From positions 248,001 through 312,000 of the forward strand of contig CBDDAA010000004.1 in the NCBI GenBank assembly GCA_965224675.1: a DNA stretch of 64,000 bases, in the 5' to 3' direction. The stretch comes from UBA7957 sp965224675 (GTDB taxonomy: Bacteria > Pseudomonadota > Gammaproteobacteria > Granulosicoccales > Granulosicoccaceae). A program made the position numbers and the translations under genes. Of the stretch, positions 45,230-54,937 are shown one piece after another; position 1 is the first letter of the stretch; each line of letters opens with the position of its first letter. The notes under the pieces were generated by a model. The model had not been told where the DNA came from and did no database searches. It worked only from the letters and a program-made list of their open reading frames with translations.

Positions 45230-46393
45230 ATGTACAAATGTACAATTAATACTAAAAGCCAAATTACTTTTCTCCTGCTGTTAACGCTTTCTTGCAAGTC
45301 GGTTTTTGCATTGAATATAGGTTGGTATCTTGGCGCGGGTTACGGTGTTAGCCGTCTCGATCCTAAAATCCCTTTCAATATTCTGTCAGTTAGCAAGGCA
45401 CAGTCCAACCTAACGAAGTTGGTTATGGGATACGATCTAAACCAAATTACGAGTGTTGAAACTGCGATAAGTGATCTGGGGCAGGCAAAATTAGAAAATA
45501 ACGATGTTGTCGACTATGCATCTGCCGATGTTGTCGGAATTTTTCGCTTGTACGATCACCGCGAGCGTAATACGCGCTCGATTTGGGATTTTAATCTTTT
45601 TGCAAAGCTGGGCTTAGGGTACTTGAAGCTGGAGAGTGACACATCGTTAGAGAGTGGCTCGCGCATTCATATGCTTGCAGGCATAGGTGCTGAAATAGAG
45701 TTGTTTTCAGGATTCGCCTTGCGCACTGATCTGGAATTTATCGATAGTGATGCCGCCGCCGCTAGTATTTCATTAGTAAAGCGATTCCGTTATTCACAAG
45801 AACGCACGCCTATTGTCAGGCCGACAACACCGACTGCAGAGGTTCCAGCAACATTGTCTCAGAATGTAACTGAGCAGTCCGATTCCGCCAGTGAAGTGCC
45901 TGTGAGGGCAGTAGATCCGCCGGTTGAAGCACCCGTTAAAGAAATAACACCGATCAAAAAAACTGGTAAGGCAGAGGATATTGACAAAGATAAGGATGGT
46001 GTTGCTGATCATATAGATCAATGTGAGAATTCCCGGAGTCATTATCCAGTTCGAGCTGATGGCTGCACACTGTTGGACGGTGTCATACGTGATTTGCAAT
46101 TTGCAAAATATTCTTCAGAGTTAACCGCTCAGGGGGAAAGTATATTGCATGGACTGGCAAAAATATTTAAGCAGTACCCATTGGCGAAATTTCAAATGTC
46201 ATCCCATACCGCAAATGATAGAACCGACACTGAACAGATTGATCTGACCCGAAACCGCTTACGTAGCATTGCACTTTATTTGCGCAAGCTTAATGTAATC
46301 GAAGGCCAGATTAAATTCATGGCGTTTGGGGCTACGGTTAAGAATTTTCGTGTAAAACAACCGGATCGGATCGAAATAAAAGAGCTGCCTTGA
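45230..46393 (+). CDS. OmpA-like outer membrane protein
   Basis: A 387-residue protein with a signal peptide (cleavage near residue 28), an eight-strand OmpA-type beta-barrel region (about 28-190), a Pro/Val-rich linker, a thrombospondin-type-3-like calcium motif (DKDKDGVADHIDQCENS) and a diverged OmpA C-terminal domain (about 285-385). The usual NxxLSxxRA block is weakened to DLTRNRLRSIA. Likely a structural outer-membrane protein tied to the cell wall. The next gene begins directly after its stop. Confidence 0.85.
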   Translation: MYKCTINTKSQITFLLLLTLSCKSVFALNIGWYLGAGYGVSRLDPKIPFNILSVSKAQSNLTKLVMGYDLNQITSVETAISDLGQAKLENNDVVDYASADVVGIFRLYDHRERNTRSIWDFNLFAKLGLGYLKLESDTSLESGSRIHMLAGIGAEIELFSGFALRTDLEFIDSDAAAASISLVKRFRYSQERTPIVRPTTPTAEVPATLSQNVTEQSDSASEVPVRAVDPPVEAPVKEITPIKKTGKAEDIDKDKDGVADHIDQCENSRSHYPVRADGCTLLDGVIRDLQFAKYSSELTAQGESILHGLAKIFKQYPLAKFQMSSHTANDRTDTEQIDLTRNRLRSIALYLRKLNVIEGQIKFMAFGATVKNFRVKQPDRIEIKELP

Positions 46394-46819
46394 ATGAATT
46401 GCTTCTGTCAGGACAGGTTTTATCTCCTGGCAGTGCTCGCAGGGCCAATGGTTTGGTTAGGCTTGTATTTATCAGGTATGCCCATAAACACTGAATTTCG
46501 CTTGGGTGTTTTGCATTATGTTGCTGTAATTGTTATATACCCGTTTTTTGAAGAATTGTTATTTCGTGGCATTTTGCAACCTATTCTGCAAGAAAATAAG
46601 GTATTGGTGAAAAAATTTTACTTTGTCACCTGGGCAAATATCATTACAAGTGCAGTTTTTTGTTTTTTTCATCTACTCAATCACCCTCTATTTTGGGCTA
46701 TATCCGTATTCTTTCCTTCACTGGTTTTTGGCTGGTCTATGGATAGATATAAAACACTTGCAGCACCACTATTTCTGCATGGTTTTTATAATGCGGGTTA
46801 TTTCCTCCTGTTTGCCTGA
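46394..46819 (+). CDS. CPBP/CAAX-type intramembrane protease (small)
   Basis: A 141-residue membrane protein with about four helices. It has the CPBP glutamate motif FEELLFRG, a second block FCFFHLLNH and a third, FLHGFYNAGY, as expected for glutamic-type intramembrane proteases of the MrtJ/CAAX group. Starts at the base after the OmpA-like gene stop, so it is translationally coupled. The pairing may mean it processes an envelope protein, but no sorting-signal substrate is seen here. Confidence 0.8.
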   Translation: MNCFCQDRFYLLAVLAGPMVWLGLYLSGMPINTEFRLGVLHYVAVIVIYPFFEELLFRGILQPILQENKVLVKKFYFVTWANIITSAVFCFFHLLNHPLFWAISVFFPSLVFGWSMDRYKTLAAPLFLHGFYNAGYFLLFA

Positions 46820-46821
46820 CA

Positions 46822-47826
46822 CTAGCCTGAAGTCATTGTGCATTTTTCAATCACAGTAGATGCCTGTTGCAAAAATTCCTCAGACCACCTCTCGGCACTG
46901 TCAGGGTCAAGGTGGGAGTCATCAACCGTCAATAAACCATTAGGAAAAGGAAAGATGCCTGGAACCTCAAGTCTGCTCGATAATGCCTTGGCAAATGCAA
47001 GTGGTGTACTGGTTCTGGGTGTTACTGTGAGTATTAAGCACTCAGAATCTATCTTAAAGGACTCGATGAAGTGAGTTGCAATAATAACCGCTTTGTCAAT
47101 ATCTTCTGCAGATGTAAAGATGTTATCTTTGGCCACAGGAATTTTTTTATTTTTGCGGAAATACTTAACATTCCAGTGTCCATTTGAGCGGTTTCGGAAA
47201 AGAGTTTCCTCTTTTCCAGAGCATAAAAGTTTGTGTATTAATGATGTAGAATGATTGTTGCATATGGCCCGTTGTTTTTTCTGCAGCCAACCTTTAACGT
47301 TGTATTCCCAGTGACTGCGTTGAGACTCATCCAGCATATTTAAGTTGGTTTGACTAATGTAATCTGTAAAGAAAGGATCCGTGTTAACGATTAGAACCTG
47401 CGGTTGTAGGTTAAATTTTTCTGCCATTTTCTCCGGCACGTAATTTTGTGATCCCATGCCAAACCCGAACACATAATGACTTAATTTGTGATCTTTAAAA
47501 TAGCGGCTGACAGCATCTGTTGAAAATGCATATTGGGCCCGGCTGTTGCCTAAAAACAGCACTTTGGCATTCTTAACGTTTTCGATAAGCCCTGGTTCCA
47601 ACTGGTGCCAGAAAGCCCGATGTTCGTAATCTCCGTAGCGGTTGGAATGACAATAGGATAAAAAGCTGTTATGTCTGTAACCCTCGGATACACAACTGCC
47701 AATCCAGGGGAAAATATCAGCGCGTTTCCAGGTGAACACAGTTAATGAAAATAATATAAAGCTGAGTAAAAAATACTTTAAGAAAATTTTTCCATTATCC
47801 GTTGAGTGATTATTTAATTTACTCAT
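46822..47826 (-). CDS. SGNH-type partner of an MBOAT acyltransferase
   Basis: A 334-residue protein with one N-terminal membrane helix and a periplasmic domain. A serine motif FLGNSRAQYAF (about residue 92) and a C-terminal DDSHLDPDSA motif resemble the SGNH hydrolase catalytic Ser and Asp-His pairs. It directly follows the MBOAT gene on the same strand. Such pairs O-acetylate extracellular polysaccharide or cell-wall sugars, as with AlgX/AlgJ and AlgI. Substrate unknown. Confidence 0.75.
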   Translation of the reverse strand: MSKLNNHSTDNGKIFLKYFLLSFILFSLTVFTWKRADIFPWIGSCVSEGYRHNSFLSYCHSNRYGDYEHRAFWHQLEPGLIENVKNAKVLFLGNSRAQYAFSTDAVSRYFKDHKLSHYVFGFGMGSQNYVPEKMAEKFNLQPQVLIVNTDPFFTDYISQTNLNMLDESQRSHWEYNVKGWLQKKQRAICNNHSTSLIHKLLCSGKEETLFRNRSNGHWNVKYFRKNKKIPVAKDNIFTSAEDIDKAVIIATHFIESFKIDSECLILTVTPRTSTPLAFAKALSSRLEVPGIFPFPNGLLTVDDSHLDPDSAERWSEEFLQQASTVIEKCTMTSG

Positions 47827-47843
47827 TAATGGCAGACACTACG

Positions 47844-49484
47844 CTAAAAATTAAAATACAGAAACTGAGAGGTCTGCGACGTGCCAAAAATACTGTAAGC
47901 CGCTATGAGGGCCGTGATCAAAGCCCAGCCCTTGTTTAACTTCCACTCTAAAATTGATGATTTTAGTGGCTGTATCTGACCGTTAAAAGATTCAAGTGCA
48001 GGTTTAAAACGATGTAAGAATTGCTGTGTGTTGGGGGCAAACCAAACCCATAATAATAAGGGGATCATCGATCCGAGCGCACGCACAGGGCCGACTGATG
48101 TGTTTACGGATAAGGCCCCTGTCAAGCTTGCAATATCGTGTAATGGCGCAAAAATAGGCCCGACTGCTAACAGAGGCTCGAATCTAAAATTATAAGCCTG
48201 TAGCCAATTACCCACTCCATTGTATTGAGTTTGCCATTCGACAGGTAAAATAAACCCATTGAGACCTGACATGCCGGTGAGAACATTATGAGCTATTTCT
48301 ACGTTCTCAGCTCTAAAGTAGACCCAGCCTACAATAATGGCGAGGAAAGTCAGTATTCGATACGCTAATATTTCGAAATTACGTATAATCATACCGCCTG
48401 GGCTGTATTTGCGTCTTATATTTCTCCATCCATGGTTTATTATAAGGTATATTCCGTGTAGTGCCCCCCATCCTATGAATGTCCACGCTGCACCATGCCA
48501 GAGTCCGCCTAATAACATCGTCAGAAAAAGATTTGTGTAACGCCTCGCAACCCCTTTACGATTTCCACCTATGGAAAAATATAGATATTCGCGCAAGAAT
48601 CGGGATAAAGTAATATGCCATCGTCGCCAAAAATCTATGATACTACTTGCTTTATAAGGTGAATTGAAATTTAGAGGAAGACGAATGCCGAATATACGCG
48701 CAAGCCCCAGTGCCATATCTGAATACCCTGAAAAATCAAAGTAGAGTTGTAAGGTATAAGCTAAAGAACCTGTCCATGCTTCCAGGAAACTCAAAGTATG
48801 ACCATTGGCGGCAGCTTCAAAAACTGCATTTGCGTGTACTGCCACACCATCTGCGAGGACAACTTTTTTCATCAAACCCATGGCAAATAGAGTTATGCCA
48901 ATGGATAGATTTGTATAATTAAATTGGCGTGATTGTCGTGCCAGAAATTGCGGTAGCATTTCCTTATGGCTAACGATAGGACCCGCAATCAATTGAGGAA
49001 AAAATGTTACAAATAGGGCGTAATTCAGAAAATTATGTTCTTCTGTTTCACCGCGGTAGGCATCCACAAGGTAGGCAATCTGCTGAAAGGTATAAAATGA
49101 AATTGCCAATGGAAGTATAATGCTTCCAACCTCTATATTAATATTAAAAGCAGTATTGATATTGCTTGCAAAAAAGCCGGCATATTTAAACCAGATGATT
49201 GAAGCGAGATTTCCTGCAATACCAAGGATTAACAGAATTCTGCGGCTGTGCTTCTGTAGGGGACTGCTGAGCGCACAAACTTTTCGTCCCAGAAGGTAAT
49301 TCGCTATGATCGAACAGCTGATGAGAATTAAATATACAGGTTTCCACCAGCCATAAAAAAACAACGAAGCAAATACCAACCACAAGAGCGAATGTCGGTG
49401 GAGGTCACGATTTACCAACATTATAAATACAAGCAGTGTGATAGGTAGAAAACCAAAAATAAATTCTGGGGAATTAAATAACAT
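47844..49484 (-). CDS. MBOAT-family membrane O-acyltransferase (AlgI-like)
   Basis: A 546-residue polytopic protein starting MLFNSPEFIFGFLP, as in the AlgI/DltB group. The active-site region is LLGGLWHGAAWTFIGWGALHG, with the two conserved histidines, preceded by DFWRRWHITLSRFLREY. It moves acetyl groups across the inner membrane for transfer by a periplasmic partner, here probably the SGNH protein encoded next. No polysaccharide synthesis genes lie nearby. Confidence 0.92.
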   Translation of the reverse strand: MLFNSPEFIFGFLPITLLVFIMLVNRDLHRHSLLWLVFASLFFYGWWKPVYLILISCSIIANYLLGRKVCALSSPLQKHSRRILLILGIAGNLASIIWFKYAGFFASNINTAFNINIEVGSIILPLAISFYTFQQIAYLVDAYRGETEEHNFLNYALFVTFFPQLIAGPIVSHKEMLPQFLARQSRQFNYTNLSIGITLFAMGLMKKVVLADGVAVHANAVFEAAANGHTLSFLEAWTGSLAYTLQLYFDFSGYSDMALGLARIFGIRLPLNFNSPYKASSIIDFWRRWHITLSRFLREYLYFSIGGNRKGVARRYTNLFLTMLLGGLWHGAAWTFIGWGALHGIYLIINHGWRNIRRKYSPGGMIIRNFEILAYRILTFLAIIVGWVYFRAENVEIAHNVLTGMSGLNGFILPVEWQTQYNGVGNWLQAYNFRFEPLLAVGPIFAPLHDIASLTGALSVNTSVGPVRALGSMIPLLLWVWFAPNTQQFLHRFKPALESFNGQIQPLKSSILEWKLNKGWALITALIAAYSIFGTSQTSQFLYFNF

Positions 49485-49513
49485 GGCTTTTCAGAGTTAT
49501 AGGGTTATTGGCT

Positions 49514-50431
49514 TTAACCAGCTAACCAGTCTTTGCATATTAAAAATTTTTCATAGAGTTTTGCTTCTGGACTATTGGCCTCTGGGTGCCAGTTATATCG
49601 CCAGCGCACATTAGGTGGTAGAGACATAAGGATTGATTCTGTACGCCCACCTGATTGCAGTCCAAATAAAGTGCCACGGTCATAAACCAGATTGAATTCT
49701 ACATAACGCCCACGGCGATAGAGTTGGAAATCTCTCTCAGTTTCTCCGTAAGCTATGTTTTTACGGCGCTCCACAATCGGCTGGTATGCTTTGATGAAAT
49801 GATCACCAACACTTTGCATAAACGAAAAGCTGGATTCGAAATTCGGAATATTTAAATCATCAAAAAAAAGTCCACCTATGCCTCTGGGTTCATTCCTGTG
49901 TTTGAGGTAAAAATAGTCATCACACCACTTTTTATACTTTTTATAGTAGTCTTCTGCAAATGGATCACAGGCTGCTTTGGCTGTTTCATGCCAGTGTATG
50001 CAATCTTCCTCGAAACCGTAAAAAGGGCTTAAATCAAATCCACCTCCAAACCACCAAACAGGCTCGGCGTCAGGCTTTTCAGCGACGAAGAATCTAACAT
50101 TGGCATGCGTTGTTGGCACATAAGGGTTACGAGGATGAATGACCAGTGAGACACCTAATGCTTGAAAGTTTCGGCCAGCAAGTTCTGCTCGATGGGCGGT
50201 CGCCGATGGCGGCAGATTCTTACCGAAAACATGTGAAAAATTAATCCCGGCCTGCTCAAAAACTTTGCCATCGGCAAGTACCCGGCTGATTCCCCCCCCG
50301 CCTGTTTCGCGTTTCCAACAATCTTCGCTAAAATGCTTGTTTTCAAAGTCTGCAAGAGAATCACAGAGTGAATTCTGCAATTCCAACAAGTAGGTTTTAA
50401 CACGGTCGGTACTGTTGTTTGTTATTGACAT
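49514..50431 (-). CDS. hemF: Oxygen-dependent coproporphyrinogen III oxidase HemF
   Basis: A 305-residue enzyme of aerobic heme synthesis. Signatures are ETGGGGISRVL, WFGGGFDLSPFYGFEED, and RRGRYVEFNLVYDRGTLFGL. It lies next to tsaC as in Pseudomonas. Confidence 0.97.
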   Translation of the reverse strand: MSITNNSTDRVKTYLLELQNSLCDSLADFENKHFSEDCWKRETGGGGISRVLADGKVFEQAGINFSHVFGKNLPPSATAHRAELAGRNFQALGVSLVIHPRNPYVPTTHANVRFFVAEKPDAEPVWWFGGGFDLSPFYGFEEDCIHWHETAKAACDPFAEDYYKKYKKWCDDYFYLKHRNEPRGIGGLFFDDLNIPNFESSFSFMQSVGDHFIKAYQPIVERRKNIAYGETERDFQLYRRGRYVEFNLVYDRGTLFGLQSGGRTESILMSLPPNVRWRYNWHPEANSPEAKLYEKFLICKDWLAG

Positions 50432-50457
50432 AGCCTGTCCAGACTGAGGGTGCGGTT

Positions 50458-51006
50458 TCAGCGTAGTTGCCGGCCGCTTAGAGCATCAAAAATGGATGTT
50501 GGACGCTCAAGGTTTCCAGGCATTAAAGGCACAATGAAATCGACCTCGTATGCAAACACCTTTTCTAAAGTTTCAAAATTACATATGGGTGCCTGCCCGC
50601 TAATATTGGCGCTGGTTGATGTAATAGCATGGCCCAGTTGCCCGCAGAGGGCTTGCACGAAAGGATGCGAACTAACCCGGGCGACTATCGTATTGTGTCC
50701 GCCCGTCAGTAGTCTTGAGCAATCTTTCTTTGCCGGTAAAACCCACGATACAGGACCTGGCCAAGTCTGTAAAACGCGACGAGATGCGTCAGAGGGCAAA
50801 GCCTCTATATAGTTATTTAGCATATCATAACGGGATGCTATCAATATAATGCCTTTGCTGGTACTACGTTTTTTCAGGCTAATGAGCTTTGCCAGTGCAT
50901 CGTGACTGTCTGGATCACAGCCGATTCCGAACAAACCTTCAGTAGGGTAGATTATTAGTCCACCAGCCTGAATTATTTTTTTACACTTGAGGACGTGCTC
51001 CTTCAA
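50458..51006 (-). CDS. tsaC: Threonylcarbamoyl-AMP synthase TsaC
   Basis: A 182-residue YrdC/Sua5-domain protein that makes the threonylcarbamoyl adenylate used for t6A37 of tRNA. Blocks GLIIYPTEGLFGIGCDP, KGIILIA and ITSTSANISG are present. Separated from topA by two bases, so it is probably co-transcribed with it. Confidence 0.94.
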   Translation of the reverse strand: MKEHVLKCKKIIQAGGLIIYPTEGLFGIGCDPDSHDALAKLISLKKRSTSKGIILIASRYDMLNNYIEALPSDASRRVLQTWPGPVSWVLPAKKDCSRLLTGGHNTIVARVSSHPFVQALCGQLGHAITSTSANISGQAPICNFETLEKVFAYEVDFIVPLMPGNLERPTSIFDALSGRQLR

Positions 51007-51008
51007 AC

Positions 51009-53441
51009 TTAACTTTTCTGGCTAGCGTTTTTTTTAGCACTCGTCTTTTTCTTACTGCGAGTTTTTTTAGCCACCGTTTTTTTCTTGGAAGTGGTTTTCT
51101 TTTTGCCTGCTGTCTTCTTGGCAGCGGCTTTTTTCTTACCTCGGCCTTTTCGCTCTGGCGCCTCGGCTATCAGTTTTTCGCACGTTGCTAAATCAATAGC
51201 TTTTGGGTCTTCTTTTAATTCTTTGGGGATTTTGGCGTTTTTATTGCCATCAGTGATATAGGCGCCCCAGCGGCCATTTAGAATCTGGATATCGGTGCCG
51301 TCAAATATTTTGATAATCTTATTGGCGTCAGCAATTTTCTTTTCGACAACAATTTCCAGTGCACGTTCCAGTGTAACTGTGTAAGGGTCGTCATCTTTCA
51401 AAGAGACGAACTTACTATCATATTTTATGTAGGGTCCGAAACGTCCGATATTTGCTGAGATTTTTTCACCTTCCGTTGATTCTCCCAGTTCGCGTGGCAG
51501 TTTAAATAACTCCATCGCTTCCTCGAACGTAATTGTGCCCATTTTCTGCCCAGGGCGAAGCCCGGCAAACTTTGGTTTGTCTTCATCATCGCGGGTTCCG
51601 ATTTGAACAAATGATCCATAGCGACCTACTCGAACGCTGAGCGGCTTACCCGATTCCGGATCTATTCCCAATTCTCTGGCTTGTACGGCTTCATCGCGGC
51701 TTACGTTTTCTTCCTTGTCATCGATTTGATGTTTGAAAGGTGTCCAGAAATCTTTTAAAAGCGGGACCCAGTCCTTTTCACCTCGTGATACGGCATCCAA
51801 CTCATCTTCAAGGTTGGCGGTAAAGTCGTAATCAACGTATTTGGTAAAGTGATTAGACAGAAAGGTGTTGACCACACGCCCTACATCGGTTGGGAAAAAG
51901 CGCCGTTGATCCATTTCAACATATTCACGGTTTTGCAGTGTTGAGATGATGGATGCATAAGTGGAAGGGCGGCCAATGCCGAATTCCTCCAGTGTTTTTA
52001 CCAATGTGGCCTCAGTAAAACGCGGTGGTGGTTCGGTAAAGTGCTGACCCAAGATTATATCATGTAAAGGAATCTCATCGCCTTCCTTGATCTCGGGTAA
52101 TTTTTTACTGTCTTCATTACCACCCTTGGCATCATCGACATCCTCCTGATATACCGACATAAAGCCGGCATGACGGACGGTCGAACCATTGGCGCGAAAT
52201 AAGCCAATCCCCTGGTCGCCAGCCGTAAGATCAACGGCTACCTGATCCAGTGTTGCATAAATCATCTGACAGGCAATCGCTCGTTTCCAGATTAAATTAT
52301 ATAACTTATATTGATCGGAATTAAGGTGCTGTTTCAGATCCGAAGGTATACGAGCGGCCGAACTGGGACGGATGGCTTCGTGAGCTTCCTGGGCATTTTT
52401 TGATTTTGTCTTGTATGTATTAGCTTGCGCCGGCAGGTTTTCCTTGCCATAGCGGGTATTGATCAGTTCCCTCATTTCAGTCAATGCGTCCTGCGACAAG
52501 GTAACGGAGTCAGTACGCATATAGGTAATCAAACCTACAGAGCCTTCGCCTACATCTATGCCTTCATACAATTGTTGTGCGATACGCATAGTACGCGAGG
52601 CAGAGAAGCCAAGTTTTCTTACCGCTTCCTGTTGCAGAGTTGAAGTGGTAAACGGTGGGGATGGGTTGCGCTTGCGCTGTTTTTTAACAACTTTTATGGC
52701 TTTAAGCTTGCCATTTGCTGCAGACATCAAGCGTGATTTGGCATCTTCCGCCAATTCACTGTTATTGATCGTGAATTGTTTTACTTTTTCGCCTTGCAAC
52801 TCGATTAAACGGCCACTAAAGGGTTGCTTGTCTTTCTCCAACTCAGCTAGAACGGACCAATATTCTTGCGGGATAAAAGCTTCTATTTCCTCCTCCCGTT
52901 CAACAATCATACGTAGCGCGGGGCTTTGCACACGTCCGGCGGATAAACCCCGGCGTATTTTCTTCCAGAGCAGCGGGGAGAGGTTAAATCCCACCAGATA
53001 ATCCAGTGCACGGCGTGCTTGCTGTGCATTGACCAGATCCATAGATAATTCTCGTGGGTTCGAGACCGCTTCGTTTAAAGCGCGTTTAGTAATCTCATGA
53101 AACACGACCCGTTGGATATTTTTTTCTTTTAGTAGTCCATTGTCTTTTAACAGCTCGGCCACATGCCATGAAATGGCCTCTCCCTCGCGATCCGGGTCAG
53201 TGGCGAGTATCAATGTATCCGCTTTTTTCAAAGCTTTGGCAATGGCAGAGTAATGTTTTTCATTACGCTCAATAAGCTGATACTTCATGGCGAAGTCACG
53301 CTCGGTATCGACCGCGCCTTCTTTGGGTATCAGATCGCGTATATGACCATACGAGGCCAGTACTTCATAGTCCTTGCCGAGGTACTTCTTGATTGTTTTG
53401 CATTTCGCGGGTGATTCCACGATGATTAAATTTTTGCTCAT
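51009..53441 (-). CDS. topA: DNA topoisomerase I
   Basis: An 810-residue type IA topoisomerase. The Toprim domain starts NLIIVESPAKCKTIKKYLG, and the catalytic Tyr is in GLITYMRTDS. C-terminal zinc-finger-type modules are replaced by repeats of the GRFGPYIKYD / GRYGSFVQIG kind. The final roughly 50 residues are almost all Lys, Ala, Thr and Ser, a histone-like tail that should bind DNA. It relaxes negative supercoils. Confidence 0.96.
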   Translation of the reverse strand: MSKNLIIVESPAKCKTIKKYLGKDYEVLASYGHIRDLIPKEGAVDTERDFAMKYQLIERNEKHYSAIAKALKKADTLILATDPDREGEAISWHVAELLKDNGLLKEKNIQRVVFHEITKRALNEAVSNPRELSMDLVNAQQARRALDYLVGFNLSPLLWKKIRRGLSAGRVQSPALRMIVEREEEIEAFIPQEYWSVLAELEKDKQPFSGRLIELQGEKVKQFTINNSELAEDAKSRLMSAANGKLKAIKVVKKQRKRNPSPPFTTSTLQQEAVRKLGFSASRTMRIAQQLYEGIDVGEGSVGLITYMRTDSVTLSQDALTEMRELINTRYGKENLPAQANTYKTKSKNAQEAHEAIRPSSAARIPSDLKQHLNSDQYKLYNLIWKRAIACQMIYATLDQVAVDLTAGDQGIGLFRANGSTVRHAGFMSVYQEDVDDAKGGNEDSKKLPEIKEGDEIPLHDIILGQHFTEPPPRFTEATLVKTLEEFGIGRPSTYASIISTLQNREYVEMDQRRFFPTDVGRVVNTFLSNHFTKYVDYDFTANLEDELDAVSRGEKDWVPLLKDFWTPFKHQIDDKEENVSRDEAVQARELGIDPESGKPLSVRVGRYGSFVQIGTRDDEDKPKFAGLRPGQKMGTITFEEAMELFKLPRELGESTEGEKISANIGRFGPYIKYDSKFVSLKDDDPYTVTLERALEIVVEKKIADANKIIKIFDGTDIQILNGRWGAYITDGNKNAKIPKELKEDPKAIDLATCEKLIAEAPERKGRGKKKAAAKKTAGKKKTTSKKKTVAKKTRSKKKTSAKKNASQKS

Positions 53442-53685
53442 TCTTTATCTGGTTTTGTCAGTGTTGGTTTTTTTTAATTAGCTAATACGTTTACAAACAG
53501 CGTGCTATTTTTCACAAAACGTTACTGTAAGTCGACTCTTTTCTTCATGATTGAATATTAAATTTATGTAACATTTTGATTTTATTGAGTATAAATTATT
53601 ATCAAATATTTGTTTGGAATACAAAAACCAGTTGTTGGCGCTTAATATTCCTTAATTTATCGTAATTTCAATACTGCTGGGCTTG
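53442..53685. other. AT-rich gap between topA and dprA
   Basis: About 240 bp, strongly AT-rich; no gene or clear hairpin seen. It should hold the topA promoter on the minus strand. Confidence 0.4.
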
Positions 53686-54792
53686 CTAGCATCGCATATA
53701 GCGGTTGCCATCTAGCGCTTCAATCAATCCTTTCAGTTGAAGGATAAGCAACATGGACGCCACTTCATTAGCCGCTAATCCGCTACACTCAATAAGTGTG
53801 TCGATACCTTGAGGCGAGAAGTCCAGACAACTAAATAATTTTGCGTACTGAGGGTCCTGCAGGGTGTTCTCTGTAGCTGCTTCGCATTCTGTTCGATTTG
53901 TTTCGAGGATAGTAAATTCACCTATCTGACCTGCTAACTCTTCAAGGATGTCGTCAACGGTTTCAACTAATTTTGCGCCTTGTCTTATAAGTCGATGACA
54001 GCCCCGCGCCAGCGGGTTATGAATTGACCCTGGCATGGCCATTACTTCACGGCCTTGTTCGATCGCGTGTCGGGCTGTTGTCAAGGAGCCACTGTGCACT
54101 GCGGCTTCAACGACTAAAACACCAATACTCAGACCACTGATTATACGGTTTCTCCGTGGGAAATAAGCGGCCTGAGGCGTCGTACCCAGTGGAAATTCTG
54201 AAACCATGGCACCTTTTTTTATAATCTCGAGTGCTAAATTGCGGTGTTTTGCGGGATAAATCCGATCCAGTCCAGTGGCTGCTACAGCAATTGTCAAACC
54301 ATCAGCTTGCAAGCAGCCTCGATGCGCCTCAGCGTCTATTCCAAGTGCCAAACCACTGGTGATACTCACTCCCCGTTGGGCAATGCTTTTAGCAAATTCA
54401 TGTGCTGTTCGCGCCGAACTGGGGGTTGGCTTGCGACTGCCAATTATAGCCAGTTGGGCTGTGCTAAGGACTTCTTTGTCGCCGATGGCATATAGCACAA
54501 TAGGTGCATCATGGAGTTCACGTAATCGTTTAGGATATTCGCTCGATGAAAGTGCAATGATGTGGTGATTTTCTTCGCCTGCCCAGTCGAGTGTGCGCTC
54601 AATTCGTGCGTCAATATCACCACCTAGTAGGGACTGCGCCTGATTCTGGTTTAAACCTGCATCGATTAATTCCTGTTTAGAGCTTGATAGAATTGATTTT
54701 GGCGAATTGAACCGGCGTAATAAACCACCAGCACTTACAGGACCTACACCATTAGCCAATGCCAAACGCAGCCAGTCGTTGATATCTTCCAT
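53686..54792 (-). CDS. dprA: DNA processing protein DprA
   Basis: A 368-residue Rossmann-fold protein that loads RecA onto incoming single strands in natural transformation. The core is IGSRKPTPSSARTA, SGLALGIDAEAHRG, and the SGLSIGVLVVEA and SGSLTTARHA blocks. A C-terminal winged-helix-like DML1 part follows. Presence is consistent with, but does not prove, competence. Confidence 0.95.
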   Translation of the reverse strand: MEDINDWLRLALANGVGPVSAGGLLRRFNSPKSILSSSKQELIDAGLNQNQAQSLLGGDIDARIERTLDWAGEENHHIIALSSSEYPKRLRELHDAPIVLYAIGDKEVLSTAQLAIIGSRKPTPSSARTAHEFAKSIAQRGVSITSGLALGIDAEAHRGCLQADGLTIAVAATGLDRIYPAKHRNLALEIIKKGAMVSEFPLGTTPQAAYFPRRNRIISGLSIGVLVVEAAVHSGSLTTARHAIEQGREVMAMPGSIHNPLARGCHRLIRQGAKLVETVDDILEELAGQIGEFTILETNRTECEAATENTLQDPQYAKLFSCLDFSPQGIDTLIECSGLAANEVASMLLILQLKGLIEALDGNRYMRC

Positions 54793-54937
54793 AATAATTT
54801 AGTATGTGGCAAAAAATGGGTAAATTACGTTAGCTGGGACTAAAAGTCTATGACTATACCTCAGGGTTATAATAGGAGCAGGGTTCTGCTCCATCTCAAA
54901 TGGGCTGGAATAATTATTGGTTCAAAATTTGATCAGA

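Noticed and set aside
46822..49484. Alginate biosynthesis locus
   Set aside because: The MBOAT and SGNH genes resemble AlgI and AlgX/AlgJ partners, but no polymerase, epimerase or export genes are present, so only a general O-acylation role is supported.
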